From Paracoccaceae bacterium (GTDB lineage: Bacteria > Pseudomonadota > Alphaproteobacteria > Rhodobacterales > Rhodobacteraceae), in contig JAHRYM010000002.1 in the NCBI GenBank assembly GCA_020622085.1, positions 457,281-521,280 of the forward strand: 64,000 nucleotides of DNA, in the 5' to 3' direction. Shown here piece by piece: positions 45,711 to 55,969 of the stretch (positions are counted from its first letter, which is position 1; every line of letters starts with the position of its first letter). The translations under genes were made by a program, and so were the position numbers. The notes under the pieces are model-generated. The model had not been told where the DNA came from. It saw only the letters and a program-made list of their open reading frames with translations, and made no database searches.

Positions 45711-46241
45711 TCAGGCCAGGTGGTCGCGGAACTGCGCGACGACCGCCTCGTAGACCGCGCGCTTGAAGGGCACGATGGCGGATATCATTTCATCGGCCGT
45801 GACCCATTTCCATTGTGAAAACTCGGGGTGTGGGGTCCGGATGTCGATCTGGTCGTCACGGCCCAGATAGCGGAACAGGAACCATTTCTGCCGCTGGCCG
45901 CGATACTTGCCGCCCCAGACATGGCCCAGAAGCCCGGGCGGCAGGTCATAGGTGACCCAGTCGCCAGCCTTGGCGATGAAATCGACAAGATCCTCGGTCA
46001 CGCCGGTTTCTTCCCACAATTCGCGCAAAGCCGCCTTGCGGGGTTTCTCACCTTCGTCGATGCCACCCTGGGGCATCTGCCAGGCGGCCGAAGGGCTGTC
46101 CTTGCGCTGGCCGGCAAAGATCCGGCCCCGGCCGTCGATCAGAACGACGCCCACGCAGGGGCGGTAGGGAAGATCATCTGTGGCGTCAGGGTCCATCGGG
46201 AATGCGGACCGGGCCTGATGCGCCCCGGCCTCCTTCGTCAT
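45711..46241 (-). CDS. rppH: RNA pyrophosphohydrolase (Nudix)
   Basis: The product is 176 aa. The Nudix box runs from [14 protein letters not shown] to [36 protein letters not shown] and [11 protein letters not shown] are typical of RppH/IalA. It removes pyrophosphate from mRNA 5' ends. Start ATG 46241; an in-frame ATG at 46196 would also keep the whole domain. It lies 12 nt after ctpA. Confidence 0.92.
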   Translation of the reverse strand: MTKEAGAHQARSAFPMDPDATDDLPYRPCVGVVLIDGRGRIFAGQRKDSPSAAWQMPQGGIDEGEKPRKAALRELWEETGVTEDLVDFIAKAGDWVTYDLPPGLLGHVWGGKYRGQRQKWFLFRYLGRDDQIDIRTPHPEFSQWKWVTADEMISAIVPFKRAVYEAVVAQFRDHLA

Positions 46242-46253
46242 GTGTTGCAGGGA

Positions 46254-47600
46254 TCAGGGCTTCGGCGCAACCGCCGCCAGCCCCTTCATGATGTCGATGG
46301 CATAGGCCATCTGATAATCTTCCTGGCGCAACTTGGCGCTGTCTTCGGCGTGTTTCTGCTCTTCCTGAAGAACACGCTTTTCGTCCTCGGTCATCGAATC
46401 GTTCGACAGGCTGCCGCGCAGGTCGGCCTCGGAGCGCTGCTTTTCGGCCGCGGACTTCTCTTCCTCGGGCGTGGCTGGCGTCGCCGGTGCGGGCGGCTGG
46501 TCAACCCAGATGTCGGGCGAGATGCCCAGCGCCTGGATCGAGCGGCCCGAAGGCGTGTAGTAGCGCGCCGTGGTCAGCCGCATCGCGCCGCCGCCCTTCA
46601 TCGGCATCACCGTCTGGACCGAGCCCTTGCCGAAGCTCTTGGTACCGACGACGATGGCGCGGCGATGGTCCTGCAACGCGCCGGTCACGATCTCGGACGC
46701 CGAGGCCGAGCCGCCGTTGATCAGAACGACGATCGGCTTGCCATTGATCAGGTCGCCCGGTTCGGCGTTGAAGCGTTCGCTGTCTTGCGGGTTGCGGCCG
46801 CGGGTCGAGACGATTTCCCCCTTGTCGAGGAAGGCATCCGAAACCGAGATCGCCTGCGTGAGCAGGCCACCGGGGTTGTTGCGCAGGTCGATGACGACAC
46901 CATCGATCTTGTCGAGCCCGCCGGCGTCGGCGATCGACTTCTTCAGCCCTTCCTCAAGGTTCGGATAGGTCTGGTCGTTGAAGGTGGTGATCCGGGCGAT
47001 GACGGTCTTGCCCTCCAGCCGGGTCTTGACGGCGGTAAGCTTGATCGTGTCGCGGATGATCGACACGTCGAAGGGCTTTTCGGTGCCCTTGCGCGCGATG
47101 GTGATGACGATTTCCGAACCGACCGGCCCGCGCATCTTGTCGACTGCCTGATCGAGCGTCAGGCCAAGCACGCTTTCGCCATCGACATGGGTGATGTAGT
47201 CGCCCGCCTTGATGCCCGCTTCGGCGGCCGGTGTTCCGTCGATGGGCGAGACGACCTTGATGAAGCCTTCCTCCTGCGTCACCTCGATGCCGAGGCCGCC
47301 GAATTCACCCTTGGTCTGCACCCGCATGTCGTCATAGGCATCGGCGGGCATGTAGCTGGAATGCGGGTCAAGCGAGGTGAGCATGCCGTTGATCGCCGCC
47401 TCGATCAGCTTGCCCTCGTCGACCTGTTCGACATATTGCGCGCGGATGCGTTCGAAGATCGAACCGAACAGATCCAGTTGTTCATAGACCGAAGCGGGCT
47501 TCTTGGCGGCTTCCTCGGCCAGGAGCGGCCCGGCGACCTGCGTGGTCAGCAATACGCCGGCAACCGTGCCGCCCAGCGCGGCCATCACGAATTTCCTCAT
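46254..47600 (-). CDS. ctpA: C-terminal processing protease (S41, CtpA)
   Basis: The product is 448 aa. Signal peptide (about 1-28), an S41 N-terminal region (SIFERIRAQYVEQVDE), a PDZ domain (about 85-165, GEFGGLGIEVTQEEGFIKVV quoted to 20), then the protease core with catalytic Ser in INGGSASASEIVTGAL and Lys in VGTKSFGKGSVQTV. It cleaves periplasmic proteins from the C-terminus. It lies 7 nt after the EnvC-like activator; in other bacteria such proteases work with murein hydrolase systems. Confidence 0.94.
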   Translation of the reverse strand: MRKFVMAALGGTVAGVLLTTQVAGPLLAEEAAKKPASVYEQLDLFGSIFERIRAQYVEQVDEGKLIEAAINGMLTSLDPHSSYMPADAYDDMRVQTKGEFGGLGIEVTQEEGFIKVVSPIDGTPAAEAGIKAGDYITHVDGESVLGLTLDQAVDKMRGPVGSEIVITIARKGTEKPFDVSIIRDTIKLTAVKTRLEGKTVIARITTFNDQTYPNLEEGLKKSIADAGGLDKIDGVVIDLRNNPGGLLTQAISVSDAFLDKGEIVSTRGRNPQDSERFNAEPGDLINGKPIVVLINGGSASASEIVTGALQDHRRAIVVGTKSFGKGSVQTVMPMKGGGAMRLTTARYYTPSGRSIQALGISPDIWVDQPPAPATPATPEEEKSAAEKQRSEADLRGSLSNDSMTEDEKRVLQEEQKHAEDSAKLRQEDYQMAYAIDIMKGLAAVAPKP

Positions 47601-47607
47601 CGTCCGA

Positions 47608-48735
47608 TCATTCCCCTGTTTCGCGGAACCACGGTGCCGGGTCCACGGGCGTCTTGCCCTGTCTGAGTTCCATATAAAGCGTTTCCGTCCGGTCCGCGCC
47701 ACTGCCTTCTTCGCCCGCCCCGCCATCGGCACCGGTCATCAGGCCTACCGGTGCGCCGGCCGTCAGGACATCTCCGGTTTCGCCATATACCGTCCCGAGC
47801 CCGGCGAGGATCAGCAAATACCCCGTCGCGGGTTCAAGGATCATCACATTTCCGTAGTCCAGGAGCGGCCCGCGATAGCGGATCGTCGCCGGCCATGGGG
47901 TCGTGACCAGAGCTGCGGGCCGGGTTGCGATGACAAGGCCGGGCCGGGTGATGCCCGCGGCATCCGCTTCGCCCGCGCGGCGCAGGACGCGGCCATAGAC
48001 CGGCAGCGGCAGGCTGCCCATCGCGCCTTCGAAATCGCCGCGCGGCGCGCTCACGTCGGTTTCCATCGACACGAGGCCGGTCGCGAAACTGTCCAGCGTC
48101 TCGGCGCTGGCCAGCAGGACCTTCAGTTCCTCGGGGTCTTCAAGGAAACGGCGCGGCAGGTCTGTGCGGTCCTGCACCGCCTGGCTGAGTTCAGTTCGGG
48201 CTTCCTGCGCGGCGGCAAGGCCCGTCTGCAAGGTCTGGCTCGATTCCGCCTGAAGGCGGCGCAGGTCGGCCAGTTCCTGAAGCTGGCGACCAAGGACGGC
48301 GGCTTCGGCTTGCAGTGCCGGCGTCACCGCCGACATGACCATGGCTGAACGCACGGTGCCTTCGGGTCCGTCGGGATGCAGCAGCAAAAGCGGCGACGAC
48401 TGCGTGTCCATCGTCGCCATCACCGCCAGAAGCTGACCGATGCGGTCGCGCTTGGTGTCGAAATCGGCCTTCAGCGCCCCTTCACGGACCGAGGCCCGCC
48501 TGAGGCCGTCTCGCAGCGCGCCAAGGCCCGATTCATAGGCGCGGATGGTGCGGGTCAGCGCGGCGACACGGTCGCGGGCGCCCTTCGCCTCGCGCAGCGC
48601 CGCAATGGCGTCGCGCAATTCGTTGGCCGACTGCCGCGCGCCTTCGACCGAAGTCACCTCGGCCCGCGCCGGGGCAAGCGGAACGGCCAGCGCCGCAACC
48701 AATGCCGCAGCAAGGAAAGGCGCCCGGACGATCAT
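47608..48735 (-). CDS. envC: EnvC-like murein hydrolase activator with degenerate M23 domain
   Basis: The product is 375 aa. Signal peptide (about 1-25), a long coiled coil (about 28-190), and a C-terminal LytM/M23 domain. The M23 zinc motifs are lost: the expected HxxxD and HxH sites read as YRGPLLDYG and LYMELRQG, with Y for H. So it is not a protease but probably activates an amidase, as EnvC does. Its ATG overlaps gpmI by 4 nt; ctpA follows. Confidence 0.88.
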   Translation of the reverse strand: MIVRAPFLAAALVAALAVPLAPARAEVTSVEGARQSANELRDAIAALREAKGARDRVAALTRTIRAYESGLGALRDGLRRASVREGALKADFDTKRDRIGQLLAVMATMDTQSSPLLLLHPDGPEGTVRSAMVMSAVTPALQAEAAVLGRQLQELADLRRLQAESSQTLQTGLAAAQEARTELSQAVQDRTDLPRRFLEDPEELKVLLASAETLDSFATGLVSMETDVSAPRGDFEGAMGSLPLPVYGRVLRRAGEADAAGITRPGLVIATRPAALVTTPWPATIRYRGPLLDYGNVMILEPATGYLLILAGLGTVYGETGDVLTAGAPVGLMTGADGGAGEEGSGADRTETLYMELRQGKTPVDPAPWFRETGE

Positions 48736-50255
48736 CCGCGCAGGATCAGCGTCTTGCCCGTCATCTCGGGCGGGACCGGAAGGCCCATGAGGTCAAGAAG
48801 CGTCGGCGCAAGATCGGCGAGACGGCCGTTGCGCAAGCCGACGCCCGAAGGCCCGCCGACCAGCACCACCGGAACAAGGTTGGTGGTATGGGCAGTATGC
48901 GGCCCGCCGGTTTCGGGATCGACCATGGTTTCGCAGTTGCCGTGATCGGCGGTGACGATCATCGCGCCCCCGGTCTCTGCCAGTGCGGCGACCACCTTCG
49001 TCAACCCGCGGTCCACCTCCTCGACGGCGCGGATCGCGGCCGGAAGGCTGCCGGTATGGCCCACCATGTCGGGGTTGGCGTAGTTGACCACGATCAGGTC
49101 GTAGCCCTGCCGGATGGCATTGACGAGATGTTCCGTCACCTCGGGGGCCGACATCTCGGGTTGCAGGTCGTAGGTCGCCACCTTGGGCGACGGCGCCATG
49201 TAGCGGTCTTCACCGGATTCGGGGCTTTCCTTGCCGCCGTTCAGGAAGAAGGTGACGTGGGGGTATTTCTCGGTTTCGGCCAGGCGGAACTGGGTCTTGC
49301 CCTGTTTGGCGACCCATTCGCCCAGCGTGTTGACGATTTCGCGTTTCGGAAAGGCGGCGTCCATATAGCCGTTATGAGCGGCGGAATATTCCACCATTCC
49401 CAGAAGCGCGGCCCAATCTGGCCGGGTGCCGGTGTCGAAGGTGGCAAATCCGGGCTGGCCGATCGCGGCGAGGATTTCGCGGGCGCGGTCGGCGCGGAAG
49501 TTCAGGCAGAAGAAGCCGTCGCCATCCTTCGCGCCCTGATAGCCGCCGATCACGGTGGGGGCGATGAATTCATCCGTCTCGCCGCGCGCTTGCGCATCCG
49601 CGACGGCACCGGGGGTGCTGACGGAATGTTCGCCTTCGCCCTTGATCATCGCGGCATAGGCGCGCCCGACCCGGTCCCAGCGGTTGTCGCGGTCCATCGC
49701 GTAGTAGCGCCCGATGACGGTGCCGACCCGCGCGCCCGTCGGCAGGCCCGTGACAAGCTGCGCGGCAAAGCCGTCGGCCGAGGTCGGCGGCACGTCGCGG
49801 CCATCGGTGATGGCGTGGATCACCACCGGCACCCCGGCCCCGGCGATCAGCCGCGCGGCGGCGAGGATATGCAGGATATGGCCATGCACGCCGCCGTCGG
49901 ACACGACGCCCATCAGATGCGCGGTGCCGCCTGTGGCTTTCAGCCGGGCGATGAAGGTCAGGATCGCGGCGTTCCGGGCAAAGCTGCCATCCTCGATCGC
50001 CAGGTCGATCTGGCCCAGATCCATCGCCACCACGCGGCCCGCGCCGATATTGGTATGGCCGACTTCGGAATTGCCCATCTGCCCGGTGGGCAGGCCCACG
50101 TCCGGGCCATGGGTGATCAGCCGGGCATTCGGGCAAGTGGCCATGATGTGATCGAAGGTCGGCACATGCGCTTGACGGATGGCATTGGCCATCTTGTCCT
50201 CGCGCCAGCCCCAGCCATCGAGGATGCACAGGACGACAGGCTTTGGGGTGCTCAT
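48732..50255 (-). CDS. gpmI: 2,3-bisphosphoglycerate-independent phosphoglycerate mutase
   Basis: The product is 507 aa, full length. Seen: LCILDGWGWRE with a metal Asp, the phosphorylated Ser in GQMGNSEVGHTNIGAGR, HAITDGRDVPP, NFRADRAREI, and metal ligands in NYANPDMVGHTG and VTADHGNCE. It interconverts 3- and 2-phosphoglycerate with Mn. It is upstream of envC-ctpA-rppH. Confidence 0.97.
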   Translation of the reverse strand: MSTPKPVVLCILDGWGWREDKMANAIRQAHVPTFDHIMATCPNARLITHGPDVGLPTGQMGNSEVGHTNIGAGRVVAMDLGQIDLAIEDGSFARNAAILTFIARLKATGGTAHLMGVVSDGGVHGHILHILAAARLIAGAGVPVVIHAITDGRDVPPTSADGFAAQLVTGLPTGARVGTVIGRYYAMDRDNRWDRVGRAYAAMIKGEGEHSVSTPGAVADAQARGETDEFIAPTVIGGYQGAKDGDGFFCLNFRADRAREILAAIGQPGFATFDTGTRPDWAALLGMVEYSAAHNGYMDAAFPKREIVNTLGEWVAKQGKTQFRLAETEKYPHVTFFLNGGKESPESGEDRYMAPSPKVATYDLQPEMSAPEVTEHLVNAIRQGYDLIVVNYANPDMVGHTGSLPAAIRAVEEVDRGLTKVVAALAETGGAMIVTADHGNCETMVDPETGGPHTAHTTNLVPVVLVGGPSGVGLRNGRLADLAPTLLDLMGLPVPPEMTGKTLILRG

Positions 50256-50354
50256 CAGGGGTCTCCGGCGGCGATCATTCAGCCGCGCCCGTCATACGCG
50301 CTGCGCCGAAAAGCATCAACACCGGCAGAAGAACTGAAAAGTGCCGATCCACCG

Positions 50355-50825
50355 TCAGGCCCGGTGATAGGGCCCGCCCGACAGGATCGTTGCCGCGCGG
50401 TAAAGCTGTTCGGCAAGCATGACCCTGACCAGCATGTGCGGCCAGACCATCCGCCCGAAGGACAGCGCGAACCCCGCCCCTGCCCGCAATGACGGCGCGA
50501 TTCCGTCCGCACCGCCGATCACGAAGGCGACATCCTGCCGCCCGGCGTCGCGCCAACCGGCCAGTTGCGCGGCGAATTCGGGGCTCGACAGCACCGATCC
50601 GCGTTCGTCCAGAACACAGACCAGCGCGCCCGCGGGCAGAACGCGTGACAGCAGGCCTGCTTCGGCCTCCATCCCGCCGCCCTTCCTGTCTTCGACTTCG
50701 TGGATCGCCGCCGGACCAAGGCCAAGCGATCGCCCCGTCTTGCCGAAGCGGTCCAGGTAATCATCGGTCAACAGCCGTTCCGGGCCGGAACGCATCCGGC
50801 CCACGGCACAGATCTGCACCCGCAT
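50355..50825 (-). CDS. rlmH: 23S rRNA pseudouridine-1915 N3-methyltransferase RlmH
   Basis: The product is 156 aa, a SPOUT methyltransferase: VQICAVGRMRSGPE, LVCVLDERGSVLSSPEFA, VAFVIGGADGI and FGRMVWPHMLVRVMLAEQLY (20 residues). The ATG shares its A with the rsfS stop (TGATG), a conserved rsfS-rlmH pair. Confidence 0.96.
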   Translation of the reverse strand: MRVQICAVGRMRSGPERLLTDDYLDRFGKTGRSLGLGPAAIHEVEDRKGGGMEAEAGLLSRVLPAGALVCVLDERGSVLSSPEFAAQLAGWRDAGRQDVAFVIGGADGIAPSLRAGAGFALSFGRMVWPHMLVRVMLAEQLYRAATILSGGPYHRA

Positions 50826-51199
50826 CAGACGACGCGCGAGGCCCCGGCATAGCTGGCGCCCGAGGGCATCCACATCTTTTCAAGCTGGTAGAAGTCGCGG
50901 ACCTCGGGCCGGAAGACGTGAACGATCACGTCGCCCGCATCCAGAAGCACCCAGTCGCCCTGATCCTTGCCTTCGATCTTGACGGACCGACCGAAGTCTT
51001 CCTTCAGGCGGTCGGCAAGCTTTTCGGCGATGGAGCCCACCTGGCGCGACGACCGGCCCGAGCAGATCACCATGTGATCGGCCACGGAAGAACGCCCGCG
51101 AAGGTCGATCGCGACGACATCTTCGGCCTTGTCATCATCAAGTGACGCGAGAATGCGCGCCAGAAGCTGATCGCTGGTCACATCGGTATCTTGCGCCAT
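50825..51199 (-). CDS. rsfS: Ribosome silencing factor RsfS
   Basis: The product is 124 aa. Core: DDKAEDVVAIDLRGRSSVAD, MVICSGRSSRQVGSIAEKL, GDWVLLDAGDVIVHVF and EVRDFYQLEKMW. It binds L14 and blocks subunit joining under starvation. The conserved domain starts about residue 18. Start ATG 51199 is coupled (TAATG) to a 19-codon upstream frame that owns the strong GAGGAGG site. The same frame is open further upstream (to 51340) but without a start matching that site, apart from CTG. Confidence 0.93.
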   Translation of the reverse strand: MAQDTDVTSDQLLARILASLDDDKAEDVVAIDLRGRSSVADHMVICSGRSSRQVGSIAEKLADRLKEDFGRSVKIEGKDQGDWVLLDAGDVIVHVFRPEVRDFYQLEKMWMPSGASYAGASRVV

Positions 51200-51258
51200 T
51201 ACCGGCACCAGCCGCGCAGCCATTTCCCGGGCTGCCGTAGGGGTAAGAGACAGGTCAT
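51199..51258 (-). CDS. Possible 19-codon leader peptide upstream of rsfS
   Basis: MTCLLPLRQPGKWLRGWCR, ATG 51258, preceded at 3-10 nt by GAGGAGGA. Its TAA overlaps the rsfS ATG (TAATG). rsfS itself has no better ribosome site, so ribosomes may reach it by re-initiation. It may instead reflect a mis-chosen rsfS start. Confidence 0.35.
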   Translation of the reverse strand: MTCLLPLRQPGKWLRGWCR

Positions 51259-51498
51259 TGTCCTCCTCGGATGCGCGTCTGCAACCTTGCCCCGACGCCG
51301 GGCACGGGTGAAAGGTAGCATCGCAATATGACAATCTCAAGGAAGCAGGGTTGCTTCACGGTTGCCATGGCCGCGTTTGCCGCGACCGGCCGTCCCGCGG
51401 ACGCCCGCAACAGCGCCACGGCAGCCGGGGGTTGCGCCCGGGCACGGGCCGTGGCCACATATTGCGCATGCCCCGGTTAGGGCGTAAAAGGCCAGCCC

Positions 51499-51585
51499 AT
51501 GATCCGCTATTTCGACATGGACGATCGCGCCCGCCTGCCGTGGCGCTTCTTCGGGGAAAGCCTTGCGCTTCCTGCCCGCGGCTGA
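51499..51585 (+). CDS. Possible 28-aa small ORF upstream of leuC
   Basis: MIRYFDMDDRARLPWRFFGE... to ALPARG. ATG 51499 follows AAAGGCC. The 394-bp gap 51259-51652 holds nothing else I can support except a 50-codon frame at 51328-51480 with no ribosome site. No leucine run is present, so a classical leu attenuator peptide is not evident. Confidence 0.25.
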   Translation: MIRYFDMDDRARLPWRFFGESLALPARG

Positions 51586-51652
51586 GCTGGCCCGGGCACC
51601 CGCCCGCGCCCTGTCCGCCCCTTCCCACAGCCCAATGCAAGAGTGCTAATAC

Positions 51653-53062
<1,410 letters not shown>

Positions 53063-53113
53063 CCGGCTCGGACTCTGAAGGATCCAGAATCTTTCGCCTT
53101 TTGCGAATCACAT

Positions 53114-53146
53114 ACCAGGCCGGTTAGCTCCGGCCTGGTTTTCAAT
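53114..53146 (+). terminator. Rho-independent terminator after leuC
   Basis: A perfect 10-bp stem ACCAGGCCGG / CCGGCCTGGT around TTAGCT, then TTTTCAATTATT. It lies 52 nt after the leuC stop. Confidence 0.88.
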
Positions 53147-53263
53147 TATTGGTTCTGCGGCAAATTGAACACAGGACCGGCAACAGTTAGCGATTAAGGC
53201 AGCGCTTTCTTTCTTCTGACCCAATTTTGCCCTATTTTGTTCTCGTGGCGCTTTGAGGCCGCC

Positions 53264-54034
53264 ATGGGTGTGAAAAAACAAAATAAAGGTGGTATCGTGT
53301 GGAAGCGTTTTGTCGCGGGCCTTGCCGTTGGCATCTGGTCCGTAGTTTCGGTCGCGCATGCGGCAACCCTGACGGTTGATGGTATTGCAGGGAAGTTCGT
53401 TAATACGAAATCATTGAATGTCGCCTATGGTGCCCTGAAGGGCACCGGGACCAATACCATCAACTGGGGCACGCCCTGGACGGCGGCAGATACCAAAAGC
53501 AGCTATACCTTCGCCGGATCGCCCACGACGCAGTCGCAGACCGGCTCCTTCCTGATCGGATCCTACACGCACAAGAACGGCGTCATTGCCGGGCGGTCTG
53601 ATTCCCTGGTTTCGACCGATCTCGAGGTGTCGGTTTCCGGTCTTGCGGGCAGCATCGCCTATTCGATCCTTTCGGCCTTCTCGCTCGCGCATGACGAGAC
53701 GCTGAACTACACCGGCTGCCCCGCGGCGCAGAACCCCTGCGGCGATCTGGTGACGATCACCAACAAGACGCAAGGCTCGGTCACGATCACCGACGGGCTG
53801 TCGGTCTATCAGTTGCTCATCGACGGTTTTGTTGAATCCCTGGGCGGCCCCATCGTCACCAGTTTCCTGACGGCAGAGAACCGGTCGAAGACGCTTTATC
53901 TGCAGGCCTCGCTGCGCCTGACCACCACGCCGCCGCCGCCCCCGCCGCCGCCGGTGCCGCTTCCGGCCGGGGGTGTGGTCCTTCTGACCGGCATTGCGAC
54001 ACTTGCAGTCGTGCGCCGCCGCCGCAAGGCCTGA
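53264..54034 (+). CDS. THxN-motif protein with VPLPA-CTERM sorting signal
   Basis: The product is 256 aa. Signal peptide (about residues 12-32, [19 protein letters not shown]). A beta-rich body contains NWGTPW and [14 protein letters not shown], the THxN motif of choice-of-anchor K-type proteins. A Thr/Pro-rich linker then leads to [15 protein letters not shown], a hydrophobic stretch and RRRRKA: a full VPLPA-CTERM tripartite signal, cut by an exosortase (family knowledge). No exosortase is in the window. ATG 53264 after GAGGCCGCC, or GTG 53297 after AAAGGTGG. Its AT-rich upstream region and place between leuC and leuD suggest insertion. Confidence 0.85.
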   Translation: MGVKKQNKGGIVWKRFVAGLAVGIWSVVSVAHAATLTVDGIAGKFVNTKSLNVAYGALKGTGTNTINWGTPWTAADTKSSYTFAGSPTTQSQTGSFLIGSYTHKNGVIAGRSDSLVSTDLEVSVSGLAGSIAYSILSAFSLAHDETLNYTGCPAAQNPCGDLVTITNKTQGSVTITDGLSVYQLLIDGFVESLGGPIVTSFLTAENRSKTLYLQASLRLTTTPPPPPPPPVPLPAGGVVLLTGIATLAVVRRRRKA

Positions 54035-54113
54035 CACAGGCGTTCTGCACTGGAATCCCGGGCGCAGCATGTGTAAGGCTGCGCCCGTTCCCATTTCTGC
54101 AAGGGCCTTCGAC

Positions 54114-54719
54114 ATGGACAAGTTCACCACCCTGACCGGGATTGCGGCGCCGATGCCGCTGGTCAACATCGACACCGACATGATCATCCCCAAGCAGTTC
54201 CTGAAGACGATCAAGCGGTCGGGCCTGGGCAAGAACCTGTTCGACGAAATGCGCTTTACGCCAGACGGCGCCGAAATTGCCGATTTCGTCCTGAACCAGC
54301 CGGCCTATCGCAATGCCCAGATCATCGTTGCGGGCGACAACTTCGGCTGCGGTTCCTCGCGCGAACACGCGCCCTGGGCGCTTCTGGATTTCGGCATCCG
54401 CTGCGTCATCTCGACCAGCTTTGCCGACATCTTCTTCAACAACTGCTTCAAGAACGGCATCCTGCCGATCGTGCTGCCGCAGGCGGCGGTGGACGTGCTG
54501 ATGGAGGATGCCCGCAAGGGCGCCAACGCCCGGATGACCGTGGACCTTGAGGCGCAGACGGTGACGACTTCGGACGGCCAGAGCTTTGCCTTCGAGGTTG
54601 ATCCGTTCCGCAAACACTGTCTCCAGAACGGGCTGGATGATATCGGGCTGACGCTTGAAAAAGTGACCGCGATCGATCGTTTCGAAAACAGCATGGATCA
54701 ATCACGCCCTTGGGTCTGA
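54114..54719 (+). CDS. leuD: 3-isopropylmalate dehydratase small subunit
   Basis: The product is 201 aa. Seen: [37 protein letters not shown], the swivelling-domain signature, and [11 protein letters not shown]. Partner of LeuC. It starts 79 nt after the VPLPA-CTERM gene, with which it may share a message. A terminator follows. Confidence 0.97.
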   Translation: MDKFTTLTGIAAPMPLVNIDTDMIIPKQFLKTIKRSGLGKNLFDEMRFTPDGAEIADFVLNQPAYRNAQIIVAGDNFGCGSSREHAPWALLDFGIRCVISTSFADIFFNNCFKNGILPIVLPQAAVDVLMEDARKGANARMTVDLEAQTVTTSDGQSFAFEVDPFRKHCLQNGLDDIGLTLEKVTAIDRFENSMDQSRPWV

Positions 54720-54743
54720 TCGCCCGTCAGCCACCAATTCTGG

Positions 54744-54771
54744 GGCCGCCTTCGGGCGGCCTTTTCTATTT
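54744..54771 (+). terminator. Rho-independent terminator after leuD
   Basis: GGCCGCC-TTCG-GGCGGCC followed by TTTTCTATTTCT. 24 nt after the leuD stop. Confidence 0.85.
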
Positions 54772-54997
54772 CTGGAACAACACCATGAAATCGCACGGCA
54801 AATGATGCAATGACGCACCAGTTTCACCACGAAATGGCCTCATTGCGGCGGATAGTCTTAACCGAACGTTGCCAGAGGTCGGTGAATTGGGCAGAAATGT
54901 GGCAAGAATGCGGCAGGCGGTCACGTCTGCCCTGCACAGGACAAAAAGGGGCCGGCAAAGCACCGGCACCGACCACAGGCATGGGGCCCGAGCGGTG

Positions 54998-55837
54998 ATG
55001 GCGAAGCTGACAGGCGCGCTGGTGCGTGGCGTGCTGGTGATGGTGCTGATCGCAACGCCTTCGCTGATGATGCCCAATGTCACGGGCGACAACAGCGAAA
55101 TCGTTGCGCTGGTTGCGCTTTTCGCCGGCCTGCTGACTTTTGCCGAATATGCTTCCTCCTATCCCTGCCTGATCGAGTTCCGCGACGCGCCGCCCTTCAA
55201 CCGGCTGCGCTACCTGTCGCTTTTCGCCACGGTCTTCCTGCTGTCGATCATCGTGCGCGGCCCGGGAAGCGCGGGCGAGATGAGCCCGGTCGTCGACATC
55301 CGCGCCATCGGGAACATGCTGGGCGAGGCGATCGACCTTCCCTATAGCCCCGTCCGGCTTGTCGTGCTGATGCTGCCAGAGAACATGTCGCTTGATCACA
55401 TGATTCTCGTGCGGACGGCAGCGGGGCTCAGCTATGCGATCTCGCTCCTTACGCTGGTCCTGTTCGTGGTGGCCATGCGCACCCTTGGCTGGCCCTCGCG
55501 GATGGGGTCTTTCAACGTCTGGATCAACCTTCCGACCTTCGATCCGACCACGGGTGGCGACGTTGTCGAACGCCTGCAGAAGGACGCACGTTTCAACATC
55601 GCGCTGGGTTTCCTGTTGCCTTTCGCCATCCCGGCGGTGGTCAAGATGGCCACATTGTCGTTCCAGCCGATCACGCTGGAATCCCCCCAGACGCTGATCT
55701 GGACGATGGCGGGCTGGGCCTTCCTGCCGGCAAGCCTGTTCATGCGTGGCGTGGCCATGGCGCGGATTGCCAGCATGATCGCCGAAAAACGGCGCCAGAA
55801 CACCATCGCCGCCGAGGTCGACCTGGCACATGCCTGA
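54998..55837 (+). CDS. Unknown polytopic membrane protein between leuD and leuB
   Basis: The product is 279 aa, not recognised. About six hydrophobic segments are seen (for example VLVMVLIATPSLMM, SEIVALVALFAGLLTFAEYA, YLSLFATVFLLSIIV, LSLLTLVLFVVAMRTLG-like). A loop between them carries FNVWINLPTFDPTTGGDVVE. Start ATG 54998 after GAGCGGTG; the frame is open back to an ATG at 54869 without a clear site. No link to leucine synthesis is evident from sequence. It lies 160 bp after the leuD terminator. Confidence 0.8.
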   Translation: MAKLTGALVRGVLVMVLIATPSLMMPNVTGDNSEIVALVALFAGLLTFAEYASSYPCLIEFRDAPPFNRLRYLSLFATVFLLSIIVRGPGSAGEMSPVVDIRAIGNMLGEAIDLPYSPVRLVVLMLPENMSLDHMILVRTAAGLSYAISLLTLVLFVVAMRTLGWPSRMGSFNVWINLPTFDPTTGGDVVERLQKDARFNIALGFLLPFAIPAVVKMATLSFQPITLESPQTLIWTMAGWAFLPASLFMRGVAMARIASMIAEKRRQNTIAAEVDLAHA

Positions 55838-55969
55838 AGCCATTGCATGCGCCCGCAAGGCGCGCACGGCCCCATTGGCGGGCACACCTCTCCCCGCGAC
55901 CCTTGATCCCGGCCGCCACATTGGCTAAGGGCAGGCGCAACATCCCCTAGCGAAAAAGGCGTGCGATCC

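Noticed and set aside
48702-50492. 596-codon plus-strand frame opposite gpmI
   Set aside because: Shadow frame; gpmI on the other strand is full length with all catalytic motifs.
51328-51480. 50-codon frame upstream of leuC
   Set aside because: Ala/Arg-rich, no ribosome site, and not clearly coding.
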